64,000 nucleotides of DNA. Origin: an uncultured Afifella sp. (lineage in GTDB: Bacteria; Pseudomonadota; Alphaproteobacteria; Rhizobiales; Afifellaceae). Location: contig CAMYKZ010000002.1 in the NCBI GenBank assembly GCA_947259045.1, positions 124,821 to 188,820 of the forward strand, given 5' to 3'. Position numbers and translations under genes: made by a program. The notes beneath the pieces are model-generated. The model was not told the DNA's origin and searched no databases. It saw only the letters and a program-made list of their open reading frames with translations. Positions 8,396 through 16,600 of this stretch are shown here, piece by piece. The first letter of the stretch is position 1; each line of letters begins with the position of its first letter.

Positions 8396-10855
8396 TTATC
8401 CCGCTGTCTCGCGCGCAAACGCTGCCGCCTGATCGGTCCAGTTCTCCCGCTCGATGCGTCCTGGAAACGACAGATAGGCGCCGACCCAGTCGGTTTCCGA
8501 TCGACTCCAGGCTGCAATCTGATCGAAATGGTAGATGCCGAGTGCGTTCAGCTTGGCCTCGTTGACGGGGCCGATACCCTTGATCCGGGTCAATTTGTCG
8601 GCACCGGAACCGCGCGGACCGGACAGGCCGGACGGTTTATCGCCGACAGCATCGGCCTGTTCTTCCGGCGTCGCGTTGTCAGGCAGGCCGGCAAGTTTTG
8701 CAGTGACATCGCCTGTCGCCGAGGTTTCCAGCCGGACGGCCGTCACCGCACTTCCGGACGCGTCGGCAGACCCCGCATCGTCAATCACAATTACCGGTTC
8801 CATTGCCGCCAGCTGCTCATCCGACAGATGGCAGGCGATCGCATGGCCGGCTGACGGCGTGCGAATCGGCGGCAGGTCCACGTCGCAGGTTCCCGGAATC
8901 ATATACGGGCAGCGGGTGGAAAACGGGCAGCCTTTGGGCGGATTGGACGGCGACGGAATTTCGCCGGTCAGCACCACATGCCTTTTCTTGACATGCGTGT
9001 CGGCGATCGGCACCGCCGAGAGCAGCGCCTCGGTGTAGGGATGATAAGGCGGTGCAAAAACCTCGTCAGTGGTGCCCTGCTCCATGATACGGCCGAGATA
9101 CATCACGACGATGCGGTCTGCGAGATACCGCACGACAGACAGATCATGGCTGATGAACAGCAACGTCGTGCGGTTCTCGCGCTGGATATCCATCAGCAGA
9201 TCGGTGACGGCAGCCTGCACGGAAACATCAAGTGCGGAGACCGGTTCGTCGGCGATCACCACGGCCGGGTTACCGGCGAAGGCGCGGGCGATGCCGACGC
9301 GCTGCTTCTGACCGCCGGACAGCTGGCGCGGCCGGCGCTTGGCGAAATCGCGCGGCAGCTTGACGATGTCGAGAAGGTTCATCACCCGCGCCTCGATCTT
9401 GTCCTCGTCGCTTTCCACACCGAACTTGCGGATCACCCTTGCAATCTGGCCGCCGACGGTGTGGCTCGGATTGAGCGTGTCGAACGGGTTCTGGAACACC
9501 ATCTGCAGTTTTCCGATGGTTTCGGGATCGCGCTTTTCAACCGGCAGGTCGCCGAGCTCCAGATTGCCCAGCACGACTTTGCCGCCGGTCGCATCCTCCA
9601 GGCCCATCAGCACCTTGGCAAAGGTTGACTTTCCGCAACCGGATTCGCCGACAATGGCGACCGTCTCCGCTTCGCGGGCAATGAAATCGAGCTGCTCGTT
9701 GGCCTTCACCGTTTTCTTTTCGCCGCCAAAGAACAGCGCCCCGGATTCGATCTCGTAATGTTTCGACATATTTTCGACCCTGAGAACGACATCGCCGGAT
9801 TCCGCCGGCGGCTTGCCGGCGCCTTCGCTAAGCGGCGTTTCCCAGTCGATCACGTCATAACGTGCGCAGCGGGTCCGGTGCTCCGGATCACCGGCAACAT
9901 CGCGCATGGCCAGATCAGGGACATCGCACAGGCCGGCCTGGAAAAAATCGCAGCGCGGCGCAAAATAACAGCCGGTCGGGCGCTCATGCGGCAGCGGCAA
10001 CTGGCCGGGAATGGCGACCAGCGGGCGGGCGTTCTTGTCGGCGCCAGGCAGCGGAATGGAACCGAACAGGCCGCGCGTATAGGGATGGCGCATATGGTCG
10101 AAGACCGTTTCGACCGAGCCCACCTCGACGGCTTCGCCGGAATACATCACCGTAATGCGGTTGCAGGTTTCCAGGATCAGCCCGAGATTGTGCGAAATGT
10201 AGATCATCGAGGTGCCGAATTCCTTGGCGATCTCGTTGATCAGGTCGACGATGCCCGCTTCCACCGTCACGTCCAGCGCAGTGGTCGGTTCATCAAGCAA
10301 CAGCAGTTTCGGGTTCGACAGCAGCGCCATGGCGATGACGACACGCTGCTGCTGGCCACCGGAAATCTGATGCGGATAGGAATTCATGATCCGCTCGGGA
10401 TCGGGAAGCCGGACACTGGCAAGCATCTTGGCGGAGCGTTCCCTCGCCTCTTCCGGGCTGGCGCCTTCGTGATAGATCGGCACTTCTGAAAGCTGATCGC
10501 CGATCTTCATCGACGGGTTCAGCGAGGCCATCGGTTCCTGGTAGACCATGGCGATCTTGGCGCCACGCAACTGCCGCAGTTCCTCTTCGCTCATGGCTCG
10601 CATGTCGCGGCCTTCGAAGAAAATATCGCCGGAGACGATTTTGCCGTTATTGCCCATATATTGCATGATGGCGAGCGCCACAGTCGACTTGCCACAGCCG
10701 GATTCACCGACGATGCCGTGCGCCTCGCCCGGCATCAGCTTGAGATTGAAGTCCACTACGGCGGGGATTTCGCCAGCTCGGGTGAAATACGAAATACAAA
10801 GATTGCGGCACTCCAGAACCGGCGTGGCGTCTGATCCGTTTTGATTGTCCGACAT
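8396..10855 (-). CDS. Fused dipeptide/oligopeptide ABC transporter ATP-binding protein (DppD-DppF type) with C-terminal helix-hairpin-helix domain
   Basis: About 819 residues; start at the ATG preceded by GGAAGGAAAAACA, eight codons into the longer frame. First ATPase: Walker A GESGCGKSTVA, signature SGGQQQRVVIA, Walker B LLLLDEPTTALD. Second ATPase: GESGCGKSTFA, SGGQKQRVGIA, VVIADEPVSALD. Each is followed by the oligopeptide-transporter C-terminal region with clustered cysteines (GCYFAPRCDF, GCPFSTRCPY). The protein powers uptake through the permeases encoded just upstream (16-base gap). After a low-complexity linker the last 70 residues carry IKGIGPVNEAKLNALGIYHF and LSFPGRIERENW, which resemble the helix-hairpin-helix tail found on some NuoE and ribosomal L21 proteins. 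That tail is not a normal part of ABC ATPases. Confidence 0.93.
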   Translation of the reverse strand: MSDNQNGSDATPVLECRNLCISYFTRAGEIPAVVDFNLKLMPGEAHGIVGESGCGKSTVALAIMQYMGNNGKIVSGDIFFEGRDMRAMSEEELRQLRGAKIAMVYQEPMASLNPSMKIGDQLSEVPIYHEGASPEEARERSAKMLASVRLPDPERIMNSYPHQISGGQQQRVVIAMALLSNPKLLLLDEPTTALDVTVEAGIVDLINEIAKEFGTSMIYISHNLGLILETCNRITVMYSGEAVEVGSVETVFDHMRHPYTRGLFGSIPLPGADKNARPLVAIPGQLPLPHERPTGCYFAPRCDFFQAGLCDVPDLAMRDVAGDPEHRTRCARYDVIDWETPLSEGAGKPPAESGDVVLRVENMSKHYEIESGALFFGGEKKTVKANEQLDFIAREAETVAIVGESGCGKSTFAKVLMGLEDATGGKVVLGNLELGDLPVEKRDPETIGKLQMVFQNPFDTLNPSHTVGGQIARVIRKFGVESDEDKIEARVMNLLDIVKLPRDFAKRRPRQLSGGQKQRVGIARAFAGNPAVVIADEPVSALDVSVQAAVTDLLMDIQRENRTTLLFISHDLSVVRYLADRIVVMYLGRIMEQGTTDEVFAPPYHPYTEALLSAVPIADTHVKKRHVVLTGEIPSPSNPPKGCPFSTRCPYMIPGTCDVDLPPIRTPSAGHAIACHLSDEQLAAMEPVIVIDDAGSADASGSAVTAVRLETSATGDVTAKLAGLPDNATPEEQADAVGDKPSGLSGPRGSGADKLTRIKGIGPVNEAKLNALGIYHFDQIAAWSRSETDWVGAYLSFPGRIERENWTDQAAAFARETAG

Positions 10856-10871
10856 TGTTTTTCCTTCCAGA

Positions 10872-11897
10872 TCAGTCACGCAGGCTCATTTCCCGAAGGC
10901 CGTCGGCCAGCAGGTTGAAACCGAGAATGAGACTTGAGACGGCAAGCGCCGGGACAAGCAGCATGTAGGAGAATTTCGGAATCATCGCGACCTTGGCGCT
11001 TTCCTTGATCATCAGGCCCCAGTCGGGATCGGGCGGCTGCAGGCCAAGACCGAGAAATGTCAGCGTGGTGATCGCAACCGTCGTATAACCAAGCCGCAGG
11101 CAGGCATCGACAATGAGCGGTCCGCGGACATTCGGCAGCAGTTCGATGACCATGATCCAAAGCGGCGACTCGCCGCGTGTCTGGGCGGCAAACACATAGT
11201 CTCTGGTTTTGATATCGAGCGCCAGACCGCGCACGATGCGCATGATCGCCGGCGCAGAGGCAAACGTTACCGCAATGACGATGTTGAATCCGGACGGCCC
11301 GAGATAGTTCAGAATGACGATGAAAAGCACCATCACCGGAAACGACAGGAGCACATTGCCCAGAAATGAAATGACCTCATCCCACCAGCCTGACAGATAA
11401 CCGGCGATCAATCCGAACAGCGTGCCGACAAGATAGGCGACAAAAGTCGCCGAAATGCCCCAGACAATGACGCGCTGACAGCCCCAGAGCACCCGGGACA
11501 GCATGTCGCGCCCCTTGAAGTCGGAACCAAGCACGAAGAAAATGTCTTTCTTTGTGGAGAGCGGCGCGGCAAACGGCGCGACCGGAGCATTCGGGTCCGC
11601 AAGCGGCAGGAAGGGCGCGGACACGGCCATGAAAAGCCAGAAAAACACCAGCGAGACGCCAAGAATGGCGAGCCAGCTTTCCCGCCATGCGGAAATCGCG
11701 ACGAGATACAGGATGATCGTCGCCGGAACCGCCGGGAACAACATGACGTTCTGCAGCGTGTCGTCGATGAACAGCCCGAACATGACGTAGAACATTAACG
11801 GGAACCAGGCGAGCGCCATCAGGACGCCGATGATTTTTGGTGTCTTCAACCGCTCAAGAAGAGACGGCGTCGGCATTGGTGCGGTGGTAACAACCAT
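10872..11897 (-). CDS. Peptide/opine ABC transporter permease (DppC-like)
   Basis: A 341-residue inner-membrane permease with about six to seven hydrophobic segments. It has LGSDFKGRDMLSRVLWG, the DppC/OppC signature for the start of the transmembrane domain, and the EAA-like loop QTRGESPLWIMVIELLPN that contacts the ATPase. The C-terminus LGFNLLADGLREMSLRD is also typical (usual motif GxNLLGDGLRDxLDPR). The two N-terminal hydrophobic segments make it somewhat longer than Escherichia coli DppC. It follows the DppB-like gene by 12 bases and precedes the ATPase by 16. Confidence 0.92.
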   Translation of the reverse strand: MVVTTAPMPTPSLLERLKTPKIIGVLMALAWFPLMFYVMFGLFIDDTLQNVMLFPAVPATIILYLVAISAWRESWLAILGVSLVFFWLFMAVSAPFLPLADPNAPVAPFAAPLSTKKDIFFVLGSDFKGRDMLSRVLWGCQRVIVWGISATFVAYLVGTLFGLIAGYLSGWWDEVISFLGNVLLSFPVMVLFIVILNYLGPSGFNIVIAVTFASAPAIMRIVRGLALDIKTRDYVFAAQTRGESPLWIMVIELLPNVRGPLIVDACLRLGYTTVAITTLTFLGLGLQPPDPDWGLMIKESAKVAMIPKFSYMLLVPALAVSSLILGFNLLADGLREMSLRD

Positions 11898-11909
11898 GGT
11901 GCGTCTCCT

Positions 11910-12860
11910 TCAAGCGAAACGAATTCGGGGATTGAGGAAAGTGTAGCCGATATCGGAGATAATCTGCGACAGGACGGCAATCACCACGGCGACCAGGGTA
12001 CAGGCCTGAACGACATAGATGTCGCCGAACAGGGCTGCCTCCAGCAGCAGTTTGCCGAAACCCTTATATTCAAAGAACACCTCGACAACGACGACGCCGG
12101 ACAAGAGCCAGTTGAGCTGCAGCACGATGATTGTGAACGGCGCGATCAGCGCATTGCGCAAAGCGTGTTTCATGATCACCCGGTTATAGGGAATGCCCTT
12201 CAGAACCGCAGTGCGGATATATTGCGACGTCATGACCTCGGCCATGGACGCCCGTGTCATGCGGGCAACGTAACCGAAATCGTAGATCACGAGTGTCATC
12301 ACCGGCAGCACAAGCTGCCAGCCGTCGAACCCGTTGATCATCGCCGACTTGGTGGGAAACCAGCCCAGGCCCAGCGCGAAGACAACGGTCACGATAACCG
12401 CTGTGGCAATCTCTGGCATCGATGTAAAAAACACCGATATGAAGGTGATACTTCGGTCGGTTTTGGACCCTTCGTTCATGCCCGACAGGACACCCAGGAT
12501 CAGGGAGATCGGGATCATCAGGGCAAACACCCAGAATGCAAGAATTCCCGTGTTCTTCAACCGGTCCAGAAGCAGCGGCGCGACAGGCGTCGCCTTTTCA
12601 AAGGATTGACCGAGGTCTCCCGTCAAAACGCCGCCGACCCATTTGGCATAACGCTCGTAGACCGGGATATTGAGACCCTTCTTGGTCAGCCAGGCCTGAT
12701 AATCGTCCGCCGACATGGAACTCAGGCCGAAATTGCCGAGTTCTGCGAGCGCGATGCGCTGTTTGTAACTGTCGGAGTCGAAAATCAGAAACAGGATTAT
12801 CGATACCGTCAGAATGATGAGCAGCATCTGCAGCAGGCGGCGCCCGATTAGTTTTATCAT
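11910..12860 (-). CDS. Peptide/opine ABC transporter permease (DppB-like)
   Basis: A 316-residue inner-membrane permease beginning IKLIGRRLLQMLLIILTVSIILFLIF, the usual first helix of DppB/OppB. GDLGQSFEKATPVAPLLLDRL is the conserved periplasmic stretch, and RMTRASMAEVMTSQYIRTAVLKGI is the EAA loop for ATPase docking. WLLSGVVVVEVFFEYKGFGKLLLEA is the canonical C-terminal region. It is separated from the solute-binding-protein gene by an intrinsic terminator, so expression of the permease/ATPase part is probably lower than that of the binding protein. Confidence 0.92.
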   Translation of the reverse strand: MIKLIGRRLLQMLLIILTVSIILFLIFDSDSYKQRIALAELGNFGLSSMSADDYQAWLTKKGLNIPVYERYAKWVGGVLTGDLGQSFEKATPVAPLLLDRLKNTGILAFWVFALMIPISLILGVLSGMNEGSKTDRSITFISVFFTSMPEIATAVIVTVVFALGLGWFPTKSAMINGFDGWQLVLPVMTLVIYDFGYVARMTRASMAEVMTSQYIRTAVLKGIPYNRVIMKHALRNALIAPFTIIVLQLNWLLSGVVVVEVFFEYKGFGKLLLEAALFGDIYVVQACTLVAVVIAVLSQIISDIGYTFLNPRIRFA

Positions 12861-12940
12861 GAACTCCCAATGCCTGCCCCTCAGACAGGCTCCCCTCGTT
12901 TATTTTTGTCCAGGTCCCTTTTTTCCTGTGCCGGATAAAA

Positions 12941-12968
12941 AACGCCCCGGAGTAAACCCCGGGGCGTT
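12941..12968 (-). terminator. Intrinsic terminator between binding-protein and permease genes
   Basis: A perfect 10-bp stem (AACGCCCCGG at 12941-12950 paired with CCGGGGCGTT at 12959-12968) around an 8-base loop. On the reverse strand the hairpin is followed by TTTTTTA. It lies 8 bases after the binding-protein stop and 80 bases before the permease start, so it should terminate most transcripts or act as an attenuator and protect the upstream message. Confidence 0.85.
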
Positions 12969-12976
12969 TTGTGTCT

Positions 12977-14683
12977 TTAACCGATCCAGACCTTGTTGAA
13001 CTGGTGATACTGGGTCGGATGGGCTGGATAGCCGTGCACCTTCTTGGCGACGATTGTATAAACCGGCCGATTGAGTGGCTGGATCATGATGGCATCGTCC
13101 TGGATAATCCTTTCGACGGTCTCCATCTGAGCCTTGCGGGCCTCCACGTCGAGGATCGATTCAGCCTTGTCCAAAGCTGCGTCGAACTCCGGATTGGCAT
13201 ACGCCGTTTCGTTCCACGGCACGCCGGTCCGGTAACCGAGCGACAGCACCATGGTGCCAAGCGGACGATGGGTCCAGGCGGTTGCGCCAAACGGCGTCTT
13301 GGCCCAGATTTCCCAATATTTGGACGGCGGCATCACATTGATGTTCAGCTTGATGCCGGCATCCTTCATCTGGTCGCGCATGGCTTCGGCAAGCGTCTGG
13401 TGCCACGGACCGTCGGTGTTGCCGACATCAATGGTGATTTCCAGGTTTTCCTTGCCGGCTTCCTTGAGCAGTGCCTTTGCACCCTCAACGTCGCGTTCCA
13501 GTGGCGGCAGCGGGAAATATTCCGGATGCACCGGCGCCACATGGTGGTTTTCCGCAACATCGCCGCCTTCGGGATAGACCAGAGCCTTGATCGCGGCATT
13601 GTCGACGGATTTCACCAGAGCCTGGCGGACCCGCTTGTCCGTGAAGGGTTCCTGAGTGATCTGCATCCGGCAGATCAGCGACTGGGCTGTGCGGGCGGCA
13701 ACGATTTCGCCGTCCAGCGCCTTGGCCAGTTCCATCTGTTCGACACCGAACTCGTAAATCGAGTCGACATCGCCTGAGGCAAACGCGGTGAGCTGGTTAT
13801 CTTCGTCGAAATTGTAATAGTGAATTTCGTCGAGATAGACCTCGCCGCCCCAATAGTCATGGTCGGCCGCACGCTTCAGGATCGCTTTTTCGCCAACGAC
13901 CAGTTCGGCCAGCGTGAACGGGCCGGTGCCGATCGGATTGTCGGAGAACGGTGCCTTGAACGAGGGATGCAGGATTGCGGTCGGATAATTGTACATATCC
14001 TCGGCAAACGACAGTACCGGCTTGGCCAGCTTGAACTTGATCGTATGGGAATCGACCACTTCGATCGCGTCGCCGCGCAGCTTTTTGACCATCTTGGCCG
14101 AACCGTCATCGTTCTTTTCGCCGGAATCCACCTCTTCAACCAGTGCACTGATCGATGACAGTCCGACATTGGACGAACCGAGGTTCGGATCCGTCCAGCG
14201 CTCGACGTTGAACTTGATGTGGTCGGCAACCAGTTCGTCGCCATTATGCCACTTGACGCCCTTGCGCAGGTTGAAGGTCCATTCGGTCAGATCGTCGGAC
14301 GCTTCCCAGCTTTCCGCCAGCATTGGGCGGGTAATATTGTCCGGGCCGGTCATGGAAAGATGTTCAAGCGAATGACGGGTCTGGTTCGACATTTCGACCC
14401 AGGAATAGGTCGCCGGATCTTCCATCTTCTGGATCTGCATGGCGACTTTCAGGATGCCGCCTTTCTTGGCATTCGGATCGTCGGCCGGGAACGGCATATT
14501 GCCGTGGCCGGCAGCAAAGGACGGGCTCGGCAGCCCGGCCATTGTGTAGGCCGCGCCGGCGGATACGCCGACCAAAGCAGCAACGCGAATGAATTCGCGA
14601 CGGCTCAACCGGCCACGGTCCATCAGGTCGCGCGCTTCTTCCACCTTCGGATGGCGGCTCATTTTTTCGTCGGAATGTGACAT
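12977..14683 (-). CDS. TAT-exported ABC transporter substrate-binding protein, family 5 (peptide/opine)
   Basis: About 568 residues. I choose the internal ATG (MSHSDEKMSRH), preceded by AGGGAG, over a start 14 codons upstream. Residues about 27-55 form a twin-arginine signal: RLSRREFIRVAALVGVSAGA, then a cleavage-like AxA (SPSFAAG). The mature part has family-5 SBP features: ATYSWVEMSNQTRHSLEHL, LAESWEASDDLTEWTFNLRKG, VKWHNGDELVADHIKFNVER, NPIGTGPFTLAELVVGEKA. It binds the substrate in the periplasm for the permeases downstream. TAT export suggests folding before secretion. It is the promoter-proximal gene of the transporter operon. The substrate (peptide, opine, or another amine) is not determinable here. 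Confidence 0.92.
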   Translation of the reverse strand: MSHSDEKMSRHPKVEEARDLMDRGRLSRREFIRVAALVGVSAGAAYTMAGLPSPSFAAGHGNMPFPADDPNAKKGGILKVAMQIQKMEDPATYSWVEMSNQTRHSLEHLSMTGPDNITRPMLAESWEASDDLTEWTFNLRKGVKWHNGDELVADHIKFNVERWTDPNLGSSNVGLSSISALVEEVDSGEKNDDGSAKMVKKLRGDAIEVVDSHTIKFKLAKPVLSFAEDMYNYPTAILHPSFKAPFSDNPIGTGPFTLAELVVGEKAILKRAADHDYWGGEVYLDEIHYYNFDEDNQLTAFASGDVDSIYEFGVEQMELAKALDGEIVAARTAQSLICRMQITQEPFTDKRVRQALVKSVDNAAIKALVYPEGGDVAENHHVAPVHPEYFPLPPLERDVEGAKALLKEAGKENLEITIDVGNTDGPWHQTLAEAMRDQMKDAGIKLNINVMPPSKYWEIWAKTPFGATAWTHRPLGTMVLSLGYRTGVPWNETAYANPEFDAALDKAESILDVEARKAQMETVERIIQDDAIMIQPLNRPVYTIVAKKVHGYPAHPTQYHQFNKVWIG

Positions 14684-14987
14684 CTCAAACAGTCTCCCTG
14701 TTGTTTTTTTGAAAGGTAAATTCATTGCCGGAAGATGACATTATTTTATTCGATTTTTGTCCTGCGGCCTTCTCAGGCGCTGCGGACCGGCAGCAACCTT
14801 CCTTCCACCGCACAGACTAACATGGAGCCGGGGGCCCATATCAACCCCTGTCCGCGCCAATGCGTCTACTGATCGCGGCATTAGTCGTGTTTGCGCCAAC
14901 AGATGTCGCTTGCGGCAAGCTATGGTTCGGGAATTCGGCGTCTGCTCGGCACATCGTTACGCCGACGTGCGCGGCAGGGAGATCGAT

Positions 14988-16555
14988 ATGAGCCTCGGCA
15001 AAGAGGAGACGGCAGCCGGCGGGCGTTCTGGCGGGCGTTCTGGGGGGCGTTCTGGGGGGCGTTCTGGGGGGCGTTCTGGGGGACGGGCCGGCAAATTCCG
15101 GTCAATTACGACCGCCCGGTGGAACCCATCGATGAAGACGGCGTGCAGCGCATTCACAATGGCGCGATGCGCATTCTCGAGGAGATCGGTATTGAGTTCC
15201 TCAACGAAGAGGCCAAGACCGTGCTGAAACAGGCCGGCTGCACTGTCGATCCAAACTCCGACAATGTCCGCATGGATCGCGATTTCGTCATGCAGCAGGT
15301 CAAACTGGCTCCGTCGCAATTCACGATGACACCGCGCAATCCGGACCGTGTACTGACCATCGGCGGCGATCACATGGTGTTCGGCAATGTCTCCAGCCCG
15401 CCCAATTGCATGGATCTGGACCGCGGACGCAGGGTCGGCGACCGGGAAAGCTACCGCGATTTCCTCAAGCTGACGCAAACTTTCAATTGTATCCACTTTG
15501 CCGGCGGATATCCGGTGGAACCGGTCGATATCCACGCCTCTATCCGGCATTTGGATTGCCTGTATGACAAGCTGACTTTGACCGACAAAGTGCCGCATCT
15601 TTATTCGCTTGGCACCGAACGTGTCGAGGACGTGCTTGAAATGGTCCGCATCGCCAACGGCGTCAGCCACGAAGAGTTTGAACAGATACCCCGTGTCTAT
15701 ACCAACATCAATTCGTCCTCGCCGCTGAAGCATGACTGGCCGATGCTCGATGGTGCCATGCGCTGCGCGAAACGCGGCCAGCCGGTGGTTGTCACGCCTT
15801 TCACGCTGGCCGGCGCAATGGCGCCGGTGACGCTGGCCGGCGCGATCGCCCAGCAGACGGCGGAAGGCCTGGCCGCCATCGTCCTCTTGCAGTGCATCCG
15901 GCCCGGAACGCCGGTCGTCTACGGGTCGTTTACCTCCAATGTCGACATGAAATCCGGCGCGCCGGCTTTCGGCACGCCGGAATATATGCGCGCCACCCAG
16001 ATGTCCGGCCAGATGGCCCGCTTCTACGGCCTGCCGCTGCGCGCCTCCAACGCCTGCGCCGCCAACATTCCCGACGCCCAGGCGGCGTGGGAAAGCGCGT
16101 TTTCGCTGTGGGCCGTCGTCACCGGAAAGGCCAATATGGTCTATCATGCCGCCGGCTGGCTGGAAGGCGGCCTCGATGCGTCCTACGAAAAATTCGTTAT
16201 GGACTGCGAAACCCTGCAGCAGATGATCCATTATATGAAACCGGTGCCGATGACCGACGACGATATCGCCGTCGAGGCGATCCGCGATGTCGGATCCACT
16301 GGCCATTTCTTCGGCGCGGAACATACCCAAAGCCGTTATGAAACAGCGTTTTATTCGCCGTTCCTGTCAGACTGGCGCAACTATGAGAGCTGGGCGGAAG
16401 ACGGCAGCCCGACAACGCCGGAACGCGCCAACAAGATCTGGAAGAAGATCCTGGCCGATTTCGAGGCGCCGCCGATGGACCCGGCAATCGAGGAAGAACT
16501 GCGCGAGTTCGTCGAACGCCGCAAGGCGGAAGGCGGCGCGCCGACCGACTTTTAG
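14988..16555 (+). CDS. MttB-family (trimethylamine/betaine-type corrinoid) methyltransferase, frame interrupted in an N-terminal G-rich repeat
   Basis: Non-pyrrolysine MttB superfamily protein of about 520 residues; members move a methyl group from a quaternary or tertiary amine to a corrinoid protein. Conserved body: IHNGAMRILEEIGIEFLNEEAK, DHMVFGNVSSPPN, VVTPFTLAGAMAPVTLAGAIAQQ, VYGSFTSNVDMKSGAPAFGTPEYM and HFFGAEHTQSRY. The strongest ribosome site (AGGGAG, 14976-14981) and ATG 14988 open a frame reading MSLGKEETAAGGRSGGRSGG, like the Gly/Arg-rich N-termini of relatives. That frame and the body frame differ by -1. The switch falls at the last G run (15078-15082), with 5 G's where sister repeat units have 6; one more G would join them. 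A long open frame reaching back to 14891 exists but has no good start. The FAD enzyme gene follows after 45 bases. Confidence 0.85.
15022..15082 (+). repeat. 12-bp G-rich tandem repeat (five units) inside the MttB-like gene
   Basis: Unit GGCGTTCTGGGG, the first copy ending GGCG, repeated from 15022 to 15081. Junctions create runs of six G's; the last run (15078-15082) has only five. Read in the frame of ATG 14988 it encodes Gly-Arg-Ser-Gly repeats. Such a tract is prone to replication slippage and to sequencing error. It is the point where the reading frame changes. Confidence 0.9.
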
Positions 16556-16600
16556 CGGCAGATTCTCAATGGCCGACTTTCGAATTCAGGAGTTCAAACG

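Noticed and set aside
14891-14987. N-terminal extension of the MttB-like frame upstream of the repeat, reading AFWGAFWG
   Set aside because: No ribosome site, and the repeat gives Phe-Trp runs unlike relatives; the other frame has a strong ribosome site and the expected Gly/Arg-rich start.
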